Assembly: GCA_021030915.1 (NCBI GenBank)
Contig: JAGEMR010000017.1
Span: 1 to 64,000 of the forward strand
Origin: Astrothelium macrocarpum
Lineage: Eukaryota > Ascomycota > Dothideomycetes > Trypetheliales > Trypetheliaceae
Direction of reading: 5' to 3'
DNA length: 64,000 nucleotides
The translations under genes were made by a program, and so were the position numbers. Shown here in pieces: positions 49,095-60,682 of the stretch. The first letter of the stretch is position 1. Each line of letters starts with the position of its first letter. Below the pieces are notes generated by a model, which was given only the letters and a program-made list of their open reading frames with translations, did no database searches and was not told the origin of the DNA.

Positions 49095-49708
49095 GAGCTT
49101 GGCTCTGGCCTGTTTCTGATCAGGAGGCGAGTTGAGGGGAAGTGGAAATGACGAAAAGAAAAATTCCAAATCCCCCAAAAAAAAGTGAAATGCTAGAACA
49201 AAGCCTCAAAAAAAAGATTCTCTTGTTCAGTATTGTTACGAATGCTTTCGGTACGGTCGAGCTGATTAAGAGCGTATTGCCGGAGAAGGACACGGACAAG
49301 GTTCATTGCAAACATGACGATTGAGAGGTGATGGGGTAATACGGTGCCTATGGTTTGATTGATGGTGACATGAGAATGCTTGATACTGGCCAATTCGCAA
49401 GTAGTAATACAATTGATTTGATGATTGACCGATGGTATCTCCCTTGTGGTCTTTCAACTTCCTATAGTGTGAATGTGACATATCTGGATCCAGCAAATTC
49501 GCATCTGTAACGGGGATCGTTGCCACGATCCTAGCAGGCGATTTGACCTGGCGTTCAGGCACTCCGCCATGCTGTATGTTCCGTTCATCTTCCACTCTGG
49601 CACATCGACCTCCCATATGCCGAATATGTCTGTCACGAGCGCACCTCAAACGTCGCGCTCCTGGTGCTATGAATCACTCCGTGCCCAAATGTATCCGGTC
49701 CTCCTCCC
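49095..49708. other. Intergenic region
   Basis: 614 bp between converging genes. A minus-strand frame near 49520-49640 reads like protein (IFGIWEVDVPEWKMNG) but starts from GTG and lacks a convincing exon partner; it is left unannotated. Confidence 0.4.
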
Positions 49709-49921
49709 TCATTTATCGTTCTTGCTCTTTCTATCAATACTGCTAATCCGTGGAATCCACTCCTCCACCTTCTTCTTGTCATTCTCGCTTGCCTTCATTC
49801 CCAATGCGCTTTCGATATTGTCAGAGAAGAAAAGGCCTGCAGTTCCCCATGCCAGCACTCCAAGACCGAAGACGAGGCGAGTATTTGGAGATAGAGAAGT
49901 ATAGGATTTCCAGAGTGACAT
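49709..49921 (-). CDS. Small single-span membrane protein
   Basis: A 70-residue frame, MSLWKSYTSLSPNTR followed by one hydrophobic span (LVFGLGVLAWGTAGLFF, about residues 16-32) and a charged tail ending KSKNDK. The pattern S-P-x-T-R before one helix recalls small conserved ascomycete proteins, perhaps of mitochondria, but I cannot name it. The protein-like character is clear against the frames around it. Location in a mitochondrial membrane is a guess. Confidence 0.65.
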   Translation of the reverse strand: MSLWKSYTSLSPNTRLVFGLGVLAWGTAGLFFSDNIESALGMKASENDKKKVEEWIPRISSIDRKSKNDK

Positions 49922-50401
49922 TCCGGGGAGATATGCAGATTCGGACTTAGTTCCACCCCTCGAAGGTTAGAATGAGGTATGAGGTGGACTGCAATTTTTC
50001 TCTGTCCGTATTGCTTCTCCGTACGCAGGAGAAAATGTTGGTGATTGGCTGCCAAATCAGACGTCAGAAATCAGTGACACTTTGGTATCGCGTGTTCCGA
50101 GCTTTGGCCTTTTTCCCGAATGAGTCTATCGGCTTCCTCGTAGCCTTTGCTCATGGGTGCTCTCAACTAATTTCTCCTTCAGATGCTGCATATCAATGTG
50201 ATGTACCAATGTAGGCTCAGCCTAGGAAGCGGGATCGTTCTGTGCACTTGCGCTACTCTTTAATCCTTCGTATTTGGTCGCGTCGAAATTTGGTGAGGTC
50301 AAGATAATCTCGAATGCTGGAATTACATAAGCTTAACTTTATCAGCCTCAAATCTTACGGTGATCTCAGCACGATAGTCAAAGCTTCAAATTCTCGACTG
50401 A
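49922..50401. other. Divergent intergenic region
   Basis: 480 bp between divergent starts of the small membrane protein and the folate enzyme. No gene or repeat is recognised. Confidence 0.5.
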
Positions 50402-52316
50402 ATGGTGGATGCAACTCGGCTCAGCTGTCACTTCAGAAGCCCTGTTCAAAGATACTGTAATGTGTTCAATGGATCAACATATCTGGTCGGCCTCCCTTCG
50501 AGATCTAGACGGAATATCATTCGAAATGAATACCGTGAATACTGCTTTTTTCCACCTCAGCCTAACAATAGAACCTTCGAGAATGCTTTGAGGAACGAGC
50601 CTTGGCCAGCAGACACACTGTCTAAGTGTCGGAAGAGAAAGTTCTCCTCTGTAATAGCCTCATCCTCTGGACTAAGCGGAGGCTACCCCAAAAGACAATC
50701 GCTCTTCTTTTCGCAGAGGCATCAAAGGTATCTTGAATGCTTCAGAAATGTCTCGATGCAGATTAGGAAGACTTCAAGCATGCCTAATCTCAGTCCTGTG
50801 TTGAACAGCCACTCCGCCTTCATTGCCCTTGGTAGTAATGTTGGTGATAGGGTTGACATGATTGAACGAGCATGTAATAAGCTAGAGGACCGTCCTGAAA
50901 TTCAGCTGGTAAGAACCAGTTGTCTATGGGAGACGGAACCAATGTACGTTACAAATCAGAGCAAATTTCTGAATGCTGTGTGTGAAGTGAGCCGTATTTT
51001 CCCTACTTCTCTTAATTTCTGCTGATCATCAAGGTATCTACGTCGCTACAACCAGAAGACTTGCTTGATGTATTACAAAGCATTGAAAATGATCTTGGCC
51101 GCGTCAAATTGATTGAAAAGGGTCCTCGATCCGTTGACCTGGATATTCTTCTTTACGATGACATTCAATACAATTCTCAACGACTTACAATACCCCATGC
51201 CTTGATGTTGGAGCGTGAATTTGTGCTCCGTCCACTTTGCGAGTAAGAGTCCTTCCAAACTATAGTCCTTCCAAGAAACTAAGATCTCAAAGATTAATTC
51301 CAAATGCGATACACCCCACCTCGCCCAATACTCCATACAGAACTCACTTAGCCCACCTCACGCAAGGCACACCATCCTCCCAAATGTCAACCGTCACCCC
51401 AATCTCCCCCAACACCCCCCCTCTCACCGCCCTATCCTCCACCCGCCAAACCCAAATCATGGCCATCATCAACCTAACCCCGGACTCCTTCTCCGACGGC
51501 GGCCTCCACTCCCCCACAGACCCCACCACCCTCCACACGGCCCTCCCCACCGCCATCTCCTCCGGGGCGCACATCCTCGATCTCGGCGGCCAATCCTCGC
51601 GGCCCCACGCGCTGCCCATCTCGGCCTCCGACGAGCTCTCCCGCCTCACCCCGGCCCTCAGCCTCCTGCAAACGCTCCCGGCCGGCCGCTCCGCCGCCAT
51701 CAGCATCGACACGTACCGCGCGGCGGTCGCCCACGCGGCGGTCCGCGAGCACGGCGCGCACATGGTCAACGACATCTCCGCCGGCGCGCTCGACGCCGAC
51801 ATGCTGCCGACGCTGGCGCGCCTCGGCTGCACTGTGTGCCTCATGCACACGCGCGGCGACCCGCAGACGATGATGGAGCCGCGGCACCTGCAGTACGCTT
51901 CTGGCGTTGTCGCGGGCGTGGCGGCGGAGCTCGCGGCGCGGGTCGCTGCGGCGGAGGCGGCGGGCGTGCGCAGGTGGCGCATTGTGCTGGACCCTGGGCT
52001 GGGGTTTGCGAAGACGGCGGAGCAGAGTCTGGAGCTGCTGCGGAGGTTGGGGGAGCTGCGGGAGTGGGAGGGCCTGAGGGGACTGCCGTGGTTGGTGGGG
52101 CCGAGTCGGAAGGGGTTTGTGGGGAAGGGGTTGGGCGGGAGGAAGGAGCCGAGGGAGAGGGAGTGGGGGACGGCGGCCGCTGTGGCGGCGTGTGTGCAGG
52201 GCGGGGCGGATGTGGTGAGGGTGCATGAGGTTGGGGCGATGAGGGATGTGGTTAGGATGAGTGATGCGATTTGGAGGGTTGGGAGAGAGCGGGAGGAGAA
52301 GGGAGGTGCGAGATGA
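50402..52316 (+). CDS. FOL1: Folate enzyme HPPK-DHPS (bifunctional)
   Basis: Three exons (50402..50986, 51034..51242, 51293..52316) give 605 residues. The first 130 residues are basic and Ser-rich, possibly a mitochondrial presequence. HPPK follows: FIALGSNVGDRVDMIE, WETEPMY and GPRSVDLDILLYDD. The second intron joins RPLCE to LIPNAIHP. DHPS has MAIINLTPDSFSDGG, DLGGQSSRP, VNDISAG, LMHTRGDP, DPGLGFAKT and LVGPSRKGFVG. The enzymes make dihydropteroate from hydroxymethyl-dihydropterin and p-aminobenzoate; DHPS is the sulfonamide target. Yeast and Pneumocystis enzymes also carry dihydroneopterin aldolase domains, which are not seen here. From about 51400 the DNA turns very GC-rich, unlike the HPPK part. 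The start at 50402 is the first ATG; a later start is possible. Confidence 0.92.
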
Positions 52317-52812
52317 GGTAATCTATGATGGTATACGGTAGCAAATGTTCTGGATATATCACTGTGCTGTGTGTTTGCGGTTTTGATTGTTGCAGCTGGT
52401 TTGGTAGATTCCATTCCTCCCCATGATACGGCTGATAGATCCCGACCAAAGAGGAGGGTTGACACCCTGCGACTATATTCAACATCGATTTTCCGTTTTG
52501 TCATTTCAAATGGCCAAAGTTCAACCCACATGCCTTCTTATCTTGCTGATGATTCGAATAAAGCAAATCGTGTCTCTCCATTGGCTTTCTTGGGTTGCAC
52601 GCCCTTGACGCTGCTTTGTGTTGCTCGGATTTGGCGACCAAAGGTGTCCTTCACAAGTATCTCGTATTCAGAAACCGTGGGATCCAACTCTTCAAGCAGC
52701 TTCCTCTGGTGGGTGGGAGCGATGTACACCGCATGACCCATAGCTACGGAGTAGCAAAACAGCTCACCAATCGGCCATTAGGTGTATGGTAATCGTTCTG
52801 TTTTGCCCGTGT
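52317..52812. other. Convergent 3' region
   Basis: 496 bp between two converging stop codons. Frames are short and overlapping; no gene is supported. Confidence 0.5.
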
Positions 52813-53901
52813 TCACTTTTCATCCACTTTCTTCTGCTTCTTCTTTTTTGGTTTTGCGATTCCATTCTCTTTTGGAGGCTCAAACTCTTTCTCCCTCTCT
52901 CTTTTCTTAGTCTCCATCTTCTGCTTCATCTTCTCTTCTTTTCTCTCTTTCTGCGCTCTTTCCTTTGCTTGTTGACCCAAGAAGTATTCCCCACTCTCAA
53001 TCTGTAGGTCAATCTTGCTCTTCTCCTGAGGTGGCGGGAACGGCGTATAAGGCTTCTTGCTCTTGTCAGTGACTTTGAACGGTTTCCTTTTCCGACTCAA
53101 ATTCCGCTTCTTGAAATTTGGAAGGAACCGATCCCAATTCTGATCCTTGAGCTCTGGATCTTTTGCTAGTTCACGTCGAATCATGAGCTCTTTGATATGA
53201 TAAATAGGATGAACATTCCGCATGCAATCCTCCACAATTCGCCGGACTTCCTTCAACCCCTTGTATGAACCCATGGCACTGACTGTGTTGCCTTGGACCA
53301 GTATGTAGCATTGTGTTAGAAGCTCAAGCGCCTTAAGGGTTGTTCCATTTGGACCAAGTATGCGCTGTCGTCTCTTCACGAAACGATCTTTGTTCCTGAT
53401 GAGATTTCTTATTTTAATGATATCCGCAACAACTCCGTCCTCGAGAATTTTAACGGCTTGAGGTGCAGGTACAGAGCGCGCAAGGAGTCGTATAAGATCG
53501 CGAGCGTTGAGAATGGCAGCAGGATCGAATGTCTTCCTTGTAGTCTTTACCGACATGGACCCTTCGATGAGATCGAGGGTACATGCAATTCCATATTTCT
53601 TGAGTGTGTGGGTAACAAGAGGCCAAGCTTCCTTTAGATAGACTTCGCGGTATTTTGGAAACTACAAATGTATACTCAGCGCCTCCGAGCACGTCAGCCC
53701 ATCGGAATTTCATACCAGAGTAGCAAACGATGACTCCTCAGCGAATGTTCCGCCCAAGTTGTCTGCAGGTTTAAAAGCATCCTCCTAGAAAGCAGTATTA
53801 GAGCAGAATGTACCCGCTGCTCGGCGGCCGAGAAAACCAACCTTCCATTTGTCAATATCTTCTGTGTCCCAGGGCTTATCTTTGTCGTGATCGCCAGGCA
53901 T
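52813..53901 (-). CDS. KRR1: KRR1 small subunit processome protein
   Basis: Three exons on the minus strand (53901..53842, 53784..53716, 53661..52813) give 325 residues; yeast Krr1 is 316. KRR1 is a KH-domain nucleolar protein needed for 18S rRNA processing. Family segments are MPGDHDKDKPWDTEDIDKWK (exon 1), GGTFAEESSFATLFPKYRE (across intron 2), the KH region RRQRILGPNGTTLKALELL, and a Lys-rich tail. Both introns (57 and 54 nt) are phase 0 and GT-AG. It is divergent from SmG with only 177 bp between starts. Confidence 0.95.
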
Positions 53902-54078
53902 CGTCCCGAATATGTAACGCTCGTCTTGAGATAGTGGCTTAAGAGACACGAGAGGAAAAGAAATTCAAGGCGGAGCGGACTCCCGCGGCGAAATTTCACC
54001 CACTTCCGCTCTGCCTCGCGACAATATCGCGTCGACTGATACAAGTTTTCCAATACTCACAACGCCGAATCAACCACT
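53902..54078. promoter_or_regulatory. Bidirectional promoter, KRR1/SmG
   Basis: 177 bp between two divergent start codons of RNA-processing genes. No TATA box or known site could be assigned with confidence; the arrangement itself implies a shared promoter. Confidence 0.55.
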
Positions 54079-54580
54079 ATGCCGCAAGCTCAGCCAGAGC
54101 TCAAGAAGGTGAGTCTCTTCGATATATGGGAAACCTATGGCGACAAAGTCCCTGAACTCGTACAGTATCTCGACAAGCGTCTCTTCGTTCAACTCAACGG
54201 CAGCCGCAAAGTCCTTGGTGTGTTGCGAGGATTTGATGTAAGCACTCATTCTAGCAATCCAAACCCAATAACTGTGCGGTAATGGGACATATGTTCGCTA
54301 ACATGAAACGCTTTCCTCAGGTTTTCCTGAACATTGTACTGGACGAAGCCGTTGAAGAAAAAGCCAATGGAGAAAAAGTCAGAATCGGCATGGTAGTACG
54401 TTGATCTCCTCCCCATTTTACCCATTACGTTACTAATAGACCTAGGTCATACGAGGTAACTCAGTCGTTATGCTAGAAGTATGCGAACACTTTCCGCCTC
54501 ATATTTGTTTCCCAAATTGCTAATCAACCCGTTCACAGGCTCTTGAGCGAATCGGTGGAGACGAACGTGGCGGAAGATAG
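54079..54580 (+). CDS. SMX2: Small nuclear ribonucleoprotein SmG
   Basis: Five exons (54079..54108, 54166..54237, 54321..54395, 54446..54478, 54539..54580) give 83 residues. SmG is one of seven Sm proteins in the ring that binds spliceosomal snRNAs. The Sm1 motif includes LDKRLFVQLNGSRKVLGVL and RGFDVFLNIVLD; Sm2 is MVVIRGNSVVMLEALE. The first intron is in frame and would read through, but splicing it joins PELKK to YLDKRLFVQL, which is the family sequence. The donor of intron 3 is set three bases later than the first possible one, to give MVVIRGNS. Four introns in so short a gene is typical of fungal Sm genes. Confidence 0.95.
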
Positions 54581-54915
54581 GGCTTTTGCGCTTGAAATTG
54601 TGTTATTTTGGGAGTGGCCATCGTGTCATGGACGTGAACTCGAAAGGAAAGGCGACGGCGTGATGATGATTTGGTTAACCTTCGTGTTATTGAGCATTGT
54701 AATACCCACTACACAGGTATGCTCTATTCTCAGCCCATCGTAAATTGCTCAAATATTTACAACAAGAACAAAGGCATGCTATGTGTTCAGACCAAAGGAT
54801 CGATGACAAATGATCCAGCTTTATCTGGATGAGCTCGAGATTTCAATCTCACGAGGACAATTCGGTCAACATGTAATTGCAGCTTGTTTCTCAAATGATA
54901 CAACAAGAATATATG
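54581..54915. other. Convergent 3' region
   Basis: 335 bp between converging stops of SmG and the phosphotransferase gene. Nothing else is seen. Confidence 0.5.
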
Positions 54916-56194
54916 CTATAATTTTGCTTTCCCATCCGTATCAAGCATCTTCGTCACCAAACCCCACGCCACCTCAGCAAAAGGCGCCATTTGCACTACA
55001 TACTCTTTTGCTCTTGCACTACTTGCCTGTCTTAACGCATATCGTGCAGCAATACCCTGCATGATGATCGAGCCCCTAAATATGCCAAATGCATCACCCC
55101 ATAGCATCTCCGACCTAGGATCCCAACCTGCAATCTCGCTATACCACTGCGTTAATTGTTCTCTATTCGGCATTCCTGGGCAGCGACCTGGAAGAAATGC
55201 TTCACTTCCACGGCCAATCTTCTGAGCTAAGGTGGAGGATGCGAGGGTGAATGGCGTCAAAAGATTGACAAGGTCAGAGAGGGGATGGCCAATGGTTGAC
55301 ATTTCCCAGCTGCTATGCATCAGCTTCCCAACGATATTTTATTGTCTGTTGCAACACTCACTCTAAGATTCCAATCACCCTAGATTCGGTCTTGTGAAAC
55401 ACTATATTGTCGATTTTGTAATCCCCGTGAATGAAGGTACTTCTATCTTTCGGTTGTGTCCTTGGATTGCTAAAGAATTCGACCATCTCTACAAAATGCG
55501 GTATCTTTTCGACAGGCTGTTTCGTATCGACATCTACTGCTTGTGATTGTGCTTCTGATATTGTAGCAAACGTCTTCAATTGCCTGTTGTAGAAGCCCGA
55601 GGCCTTGCCAAAGCTCTCCAGATTCACGCTTTTGGGGTTGACCCGATGAAACTTTGCCAATGTCCGAACAGCATCATGCCATCTGCCTGTGATTAGCTTT
55701 CCGTAAAGAAAAGGTCGAGGGTTTCAAGTACAGCTCTGTCCGCTCAGCAGCGGTCACGCCTGGCATAGTTGGATCTTCAAAGATTCGGCCATCCAGGAAT
55801 TCCATGATATAGAAGGGTGTACCGACAACGCTGTCATCTTCACACAGACAATATGTCTTGGGGACCGGAACATCCGTAGTTTCTAGCGCGTGTATGATTC
55901 TATATTCTCGGTCTACTTTATGTGCTGTCTTGGATAGTAGCTTGCCAGGGGGCTTTTTCCGCAAGACAAATTTATTGCCATCGCGATCGGTGAGCAGGTA
56001 TGTAGGATTCGATTGACCGTATCCAAACTGCACACACGAAGTTTAGTGAATCGTAATTCTTCAAATTGCTGAGATTATGTTGAGTCGCCAATCACCTGCT
56101 TTACGTCTAATGGGACTTTGATCTCCGGAACACTGCGATCAATGTATCGTTCAAGTGATGCGACGTCTATATGTTGGCGAATGGCTCCAGCCAT
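54916..56194 (-). CDS. ACAD10/11-like phosphotransferase (APH fold)
   Basis: Four exons on the minus strand (56194..56096, 56027..55732, 55682..55362, 55309..54916) give 369 residues. The kinase-like fold is shown by FGYGQSNPTYLL, FVLRKKPPGKLL (with the ATP-site Lys), the catalytic loop FIHGDYKIDNIVF, and ILDWEMSTIGHPLSDL, with the metal-binding Asp rebuilt across intron 3. The family is related to the kinase domain of human ACAD10/11, thought to phosphorylate hydroxyacyl substrates so they can enter beta-oxidation; the fungal substrate is unproven. The introns are 49-68 nt. The second acceptor (CAGGCAG) was chosen to give TELWHDAVRTLAKFH. Confidence 0.9.
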
Positions 56195-57221
56195 CTTGAG
56201 AATAGGTAAAACATGAGAGTAGCTCTGCTAATTGACGGTTCATTTTGGATGATCGAAGATGCGTGGGGCTACCGACGGCTAACATAGGCCGAGGCTTTTC
56301 TCTGCGCCTGGTGATGGAGATGCACAGACACTTGAAAATCCGGGGAAAATCGAGCGGATCTCAGTGAATTTCCTTATGTTATTGTCCTATCAGGTGCAGA
56401 AAACGAACAGTGAGCATAGCAGCGTCCATTTCAGAAGCGAGTTGATTTTACATTTGGGAACAGTTTTCAGCCACACAAGTTGTAATTCAAAAAAGTTGAG
56501 AGATTGTGTTTTCCTAGTATATACACAATGATGGCCCCTCCATTCGTTTATCCAGGATGACGAACGCCATGCCATGTCAATTCTTTGTACCCATAACTGA
56601 GCATCAAAAAGGTCCAGTGCGTATTGTGACAGAACAACTCTACACATCCAATTTGACCATTCAGGTTCTTGAAACCCTGTCTTATATCAACTTCCTGATG
56701 AAGCAACAATCGTGCCGCTTAGCTGGCATATCGTCGTCAAATCTTGACTCTTCCATGAAATAGGACTGGTGGGAGCAAAGTACGAAATTTGGTGCGTGAT
56801 ATCCAAACGAATGTACAGTGCCTCATTTTACCATGTTGAAGAAAGAAGCTGGAGAGCTGTCACCCTACACATCAAGAGCAGGGAATGGCCTTCGCCACGG
56901 CTGAGTAGGTGCTGAGTCAGTATCGCTCGTCGCTGTTGCACGTGTACTTATGCATGCGATTACTACAGCTTGCCTATGGCTCCACTGACCTGGAGACGGC
57001 TTGAGCGTTTGTGGGGGCGATGCTGAACTTGGTCTTGGGCAGCCTTGACTCCGATTCGAGTGGCTCAAATTCCTGAGTTTTGGCGCTGGATCCGGGTAAA
57101 GTGCCATTGACCGAGAACTTGATGGTCACCGGCCCACGCAGAGCTTGAGAGTCGACTTGCTTGGCATGCATCAACTCGTCAAGGGTTCATATTTGGCACA
57201 AAACTAGACTCTCGAGTTGTA
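56195..57221. other. Intergenic region
   Basis: About 1.0 kb between the phosphotransferase start and the CMC2-like stop. A minus-strand frame at 56974-57174 is protein-like in composition but matches nothing I know. No RNA gene or repeat is seen. Confidence 0.45.
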
Positions 57222-57517
57222 TCATGATTCGGCATCCACCTCCTGCCATGCTCTGTTGACTTTTTCTTGTCGAACTCGCGCCTTCTCCCGATTTTGGGCG
57301 ATATGTTCCATGCGTTGCACTCGCAGACATCGGTTGACCTCGCGTTTGGCTTCGTTGCACATGCCAATGGATTTCCACAGAAATCCACGAGCGTGGCATT
57401 CCTCGAGAGCGATCATGACTTCTTCGCAAGCTTCGGAAGACTTAGCACAGATGGCAAAGAGTTTCAAAATGGTGATAACTTACCTTTATTACCCGGAGTA
57501 TGTAGATGAGAATGCAT
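57222..57517 (-). CDS. CMC2: CMC2-like COX assembly mitochondrial protein
   Basis: Two exons on the minus strand (57517..57484 and 57430..57222) give 80 residues. CMC2 is a twin-Cys protein of the mitochondrial intermembrane space linked to cytochrome c oxidase assembly. The start MHSHLHTPGNK and the following ACEEVMIALEECHARGF match the family; the two Cys-x9-Cys pairs are CEEVMIALEEC and CNEAKREVNRC. The tail is basic and coiled. The acceptor at 57431-57433 is preferred because an upstream AG breaks the frame. It is divergent from prefoldin 2 (224 bp between starts). Confidence 0.92.
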
Positions 57518-57741
57518 GTTGAACGATGAGCAAGGGGAAGTGAGAGACTAAAGTCGGAGGTTTGGTCGGTAGAAAATGAGCAAAGTTTGTTCCTGCTTGG
57601 TCTAAGCGCCCGCGCGCGATACAGGTCACTGATGCAACCATTCTTGTCAGCCATCTCCATCGCCATCAACTAATTACGTAGAACAATTTTCTCAGACTTT
57701 AGAATAAAGTTATCAAATTCACGCGCCACGAACATACAATC

Positions 57742-58365
57742 ATGTCGCAACAACAGGTTTCAGTGAAAAAGCAGCAAGGTCAAGCCTTCATTCTGTTTAT
57801 CCCGTAACACGTTCTAATTCTGGCGTAGAGCTTCAAACACAGTATTCAACATACAAGAATAACCTTCAACAGATTGCGCAAAAGATAGGCGATGTTGAGC
57901 AAGAGACCGAAGAGCACAAGTACGTTTCTTTTGCGTCACACCGCTGATTATTGGCCGATAGACGAGTCATGGACAATTTCAAAAGGTTTTATTTACAAGA
58001 ACTCGCAGTCATTCACCGCTTTATTGTAGTCATTCTATGTCGCATTAGTAGCTGGCACTAATTTCGATTCCCTACCTAGGCTTGTCCTTGAGACTCTTGG
58101 TCCGGTTTCGCAAGACCGAAAATGCTTTCGCATGATCAACGGTGTCCTTGTTGAAAGAACAGTAAAGGACGTTGTCCCTGCGCTGCAGACCAATCTAGAC
58201 GGGTTGAAAAAGGTTCTAGACGACTTGATGAAGCAATACAAAACAAAGCAAGATGAAATGGAGAAATGGAAGGTAATCCTGTCTTGTTGTGCGTCAACCG
58301 CGGAAAGTTACGATGATTAACTTGGAATATAGAAGAAACACAATGTGCAGGTAGTGCAGCAATAG
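57742..58365 (+). CDS. GIM4: Prefoldin subunit 2
   Basis: Four exons (57742..57778, 57829..57919, 58080..58272, 58333..58365) give 117 residues. Prefoldin is a hexameric cytosolic chaperone that passes unfolded actin and tubulin to the CCT chaperonin. The beta-type subunit has two long coiled coils around a hairpin: LQTQYSTYKNNLQQIAQKIG, then LVLETLGPVSQDRKCFRMIN and GVLVERTVKDVVPALQTN. The last exon codes just ten residues (KKHNVQVVQQ). The 160-nt second intron is long for this locus but keeps frame (EHK/LVLETLGP). Confidence 0.93.
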
Positions 58366-60682
58366 CGCTTTCATTTTCTCCGACGTACATGTTCCACATG
58401 GTGAGCTATTACGATGATGCTGGAGTGCCAGCCCTATGATCGTGGACCAGGCTGTATGACAGCATGATGCAGAACACTGCACCTAAGCAAGTGTGATAGT
58501 CACAGCAGAAAAAAAGAAAAAAGGAATTCGCGAGGTATATAAGCTGACCGCGGATATTGTGACGTGTATTGTGGACGATATATCCGGCACGTTGATCCCG
58601 AAGCGCAGTTCGGTTGAGTTGATGATCAAGGGCAATCATTTTTAAGCCAAATGCAAAACAATGGGGATGATGAGTTGGCCGACACCACTTTTGCATGTAA
58701 ATTGATGGAGTTGTCCATGTGGCTCAGAATAGCCAAAGGTTGGGCAGCAATGTGTCTTCTGAAACGATCAGCATGTGCAGGTTGAGATAGCATTCTCGTA
58801 ATATAGATATATCACAATCTATGAAAGCGGATATGGGGAGGCTGACGGTGATACATGTGGCTTGACGCAACGATGCGTTGTCGCGGCGCCCGGCCAAGGG
58901 GACGGTCACTGGATCGGCCACTAACGCCTTGTATCTTCCGTAACCCGTTGAGATGGGCAGCACGGTGATAGGGTACCTGGCCGAGTGTAGCTCTGCGCCT
59001 GATCTCAGGCACGCCAATGAGAAAATCGAGGCTGCTACCGGGGCCAACGCTGAGCAGAAAATAGCCTTTTTCTTCACGGTTTCTGATTCTCATGAAAAGA
59101 ACAACTTCCTTTCCATCACTCACGCAATCCGAGTCAGGCTTGCCGTCCACCTCAGCATGCCGACATGGTTCCTGTTGTGCGGGCCGCCGAGGGATGCTAG
59201 ATGCATGCTAGCCCACCCTCCAACTTTGACCGTGACAACGCATGAGCTCGCCTGGTTTCTGTCTTTGGAGCTCTGCTGCACAGGCACATGACGTAGCCAC
59301 CCTCTCGTCCACGAGAAGAGCCGATCGAGGACCCCCACGCTCGGTGTGGTCGGGTTGGATGGGCGACAGGAGGATTGCCATTTGGGTCGACGACCAGTTC
59401 GGGTAAAACAAAAAAAGAAAAACAGGCAAAAGGCAGAAAAGGCAGAAGGCAGCACCGTCGGTTGCCAGCACACGAATATGTAGTGGTGGTGGTGATGGTG
59501 GTGGAGGATGTTGTTGTAGCGTATGGCCAGCAGCCCACGCAGCAATGGATGGGACGGGGTCGGCCGAGGCGATTGGCGAGGCCCAGCCGAGAGCACGCAG
59601 CGTGGCCCACCTCTCATTCCTGCGTATAAACTCGCGTATTATCTGACTGGTCGCAATAATCTTAAATCCCCTCCAATTGCGCGCTGTGTCGTCACGCAGA
59701 GCTCGTCGGAAGCTGGGGCCCAGCTAACCTAGCCGTGACCTGCGTCCGCCGCAATCTCAACCCAAACGTCTGCAAGCGTGCAAAGAGCGAGGGCGACCAC
59801 GCTGCTTGCTGCGGCGCGCCTCTTGCGCCAGCGCCGGCCCTCAGCGGTGTGCGCGATTGGCCTGCTCCGCGGGTTTGCGTTGAACAGAGCTGTCGGCGCG
59901 GGAGCTGGCTGTTCTTTCGCCGCCGCCGCGCTGTTCGAAGCACAACGCGCATCCCACCACCTCCATCCATTATTCTCCGCGCATGCAACTACGCCTCTAG
60001 ATCCTCTTGGCCGAAGCCGGAACCGTCTGGTCGGACACGCGCGATCGCAGCCCTGCGCCGCGACTGAGTTGTACAGGGCACCAATTCCGCAGTGCACCTC
60101 GTTGTGAGCAGTCATCGAATTCTGAGCACCGCGTGGGTTAGCTAGCTCCCTCGACCTTTCCATCCCCCCCAGAATGCGCTCATCCATGGCTCTCGCGCGC
60201 CAGCTAATGCTTGACCAGTTCATCCGCCGTCCTGCACACCTGCCTGGCCGGGCTCCCTTTGCGCTGTCACTCGCCATATTCGTCGCATCCCTCACCACTC
60301 GCGACGGCCGTTGCGTGTTACCCTCCGTCTCGCCCTATCACTACCCTCGCCCGAGCCGCAGCGCCCGTCACCCAGGTGTAGCGTCGATTGCTGCGTCAGA
60401 GCTTACCGGTTGTGTGCGTCCGCAGCAGCAGGAGCAGCAACCAGCAGCAGCACCAGCAGGAGGCGCCCGCCTTGGTGTCCGTCCCCCGTTGCACAAGTAT
60501 CCCCCGAACTAAAGCATCGCATTGCTGCTGCTGCATTAACGCACTCCGGCCCAGGCCGCATACACGGTCGAGGTCGGGAATTCGGTCGTGACGTGTTCCC
60601 GCCAGCGAATCGATTGTCAGCAGGACAGCTCACCGACTGAGCAGAGCAGGGCGCCAGAGCCCTGCAGCCGGCCGAATACAAC
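58366..60682. other. Long GC-rich region upstream of HAP3
   Basis: About 2.3 kb. No frame matches a known family, and frames overlap on both strands as expected of GC-rich noncoding DNA. Features include a polypurine/pyrimidine stretch near 59400-59470, GTGGTG repeats near 59480-59515, and CAG-rich sequence at 60421-60465. A frame of 112 codons (60174-60512) could lie in the HAP3 leader. The region is probably a long promoter and leader. Confidence 0.45.

Noticed and set aside
49454..49636. Minus-strand protein-like frame
   Set aside because: It starts from GTG, lacks a credible partner exon, and is too short to call.
51474..52226. Minus-strand frames of 250 and 395 codons over FOL1
   Set aside because: They are shadows of the GC-rich DHPS coding region, which has complete family motifs on the plus strand.
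59729..60298. Long minus-strand frame of 189 codons upstream of HAP3
   Set aside because: GC-rich DNA gives long chance frames on both strands; composition is Arg/Ala-heavy and no motif is recognisable.
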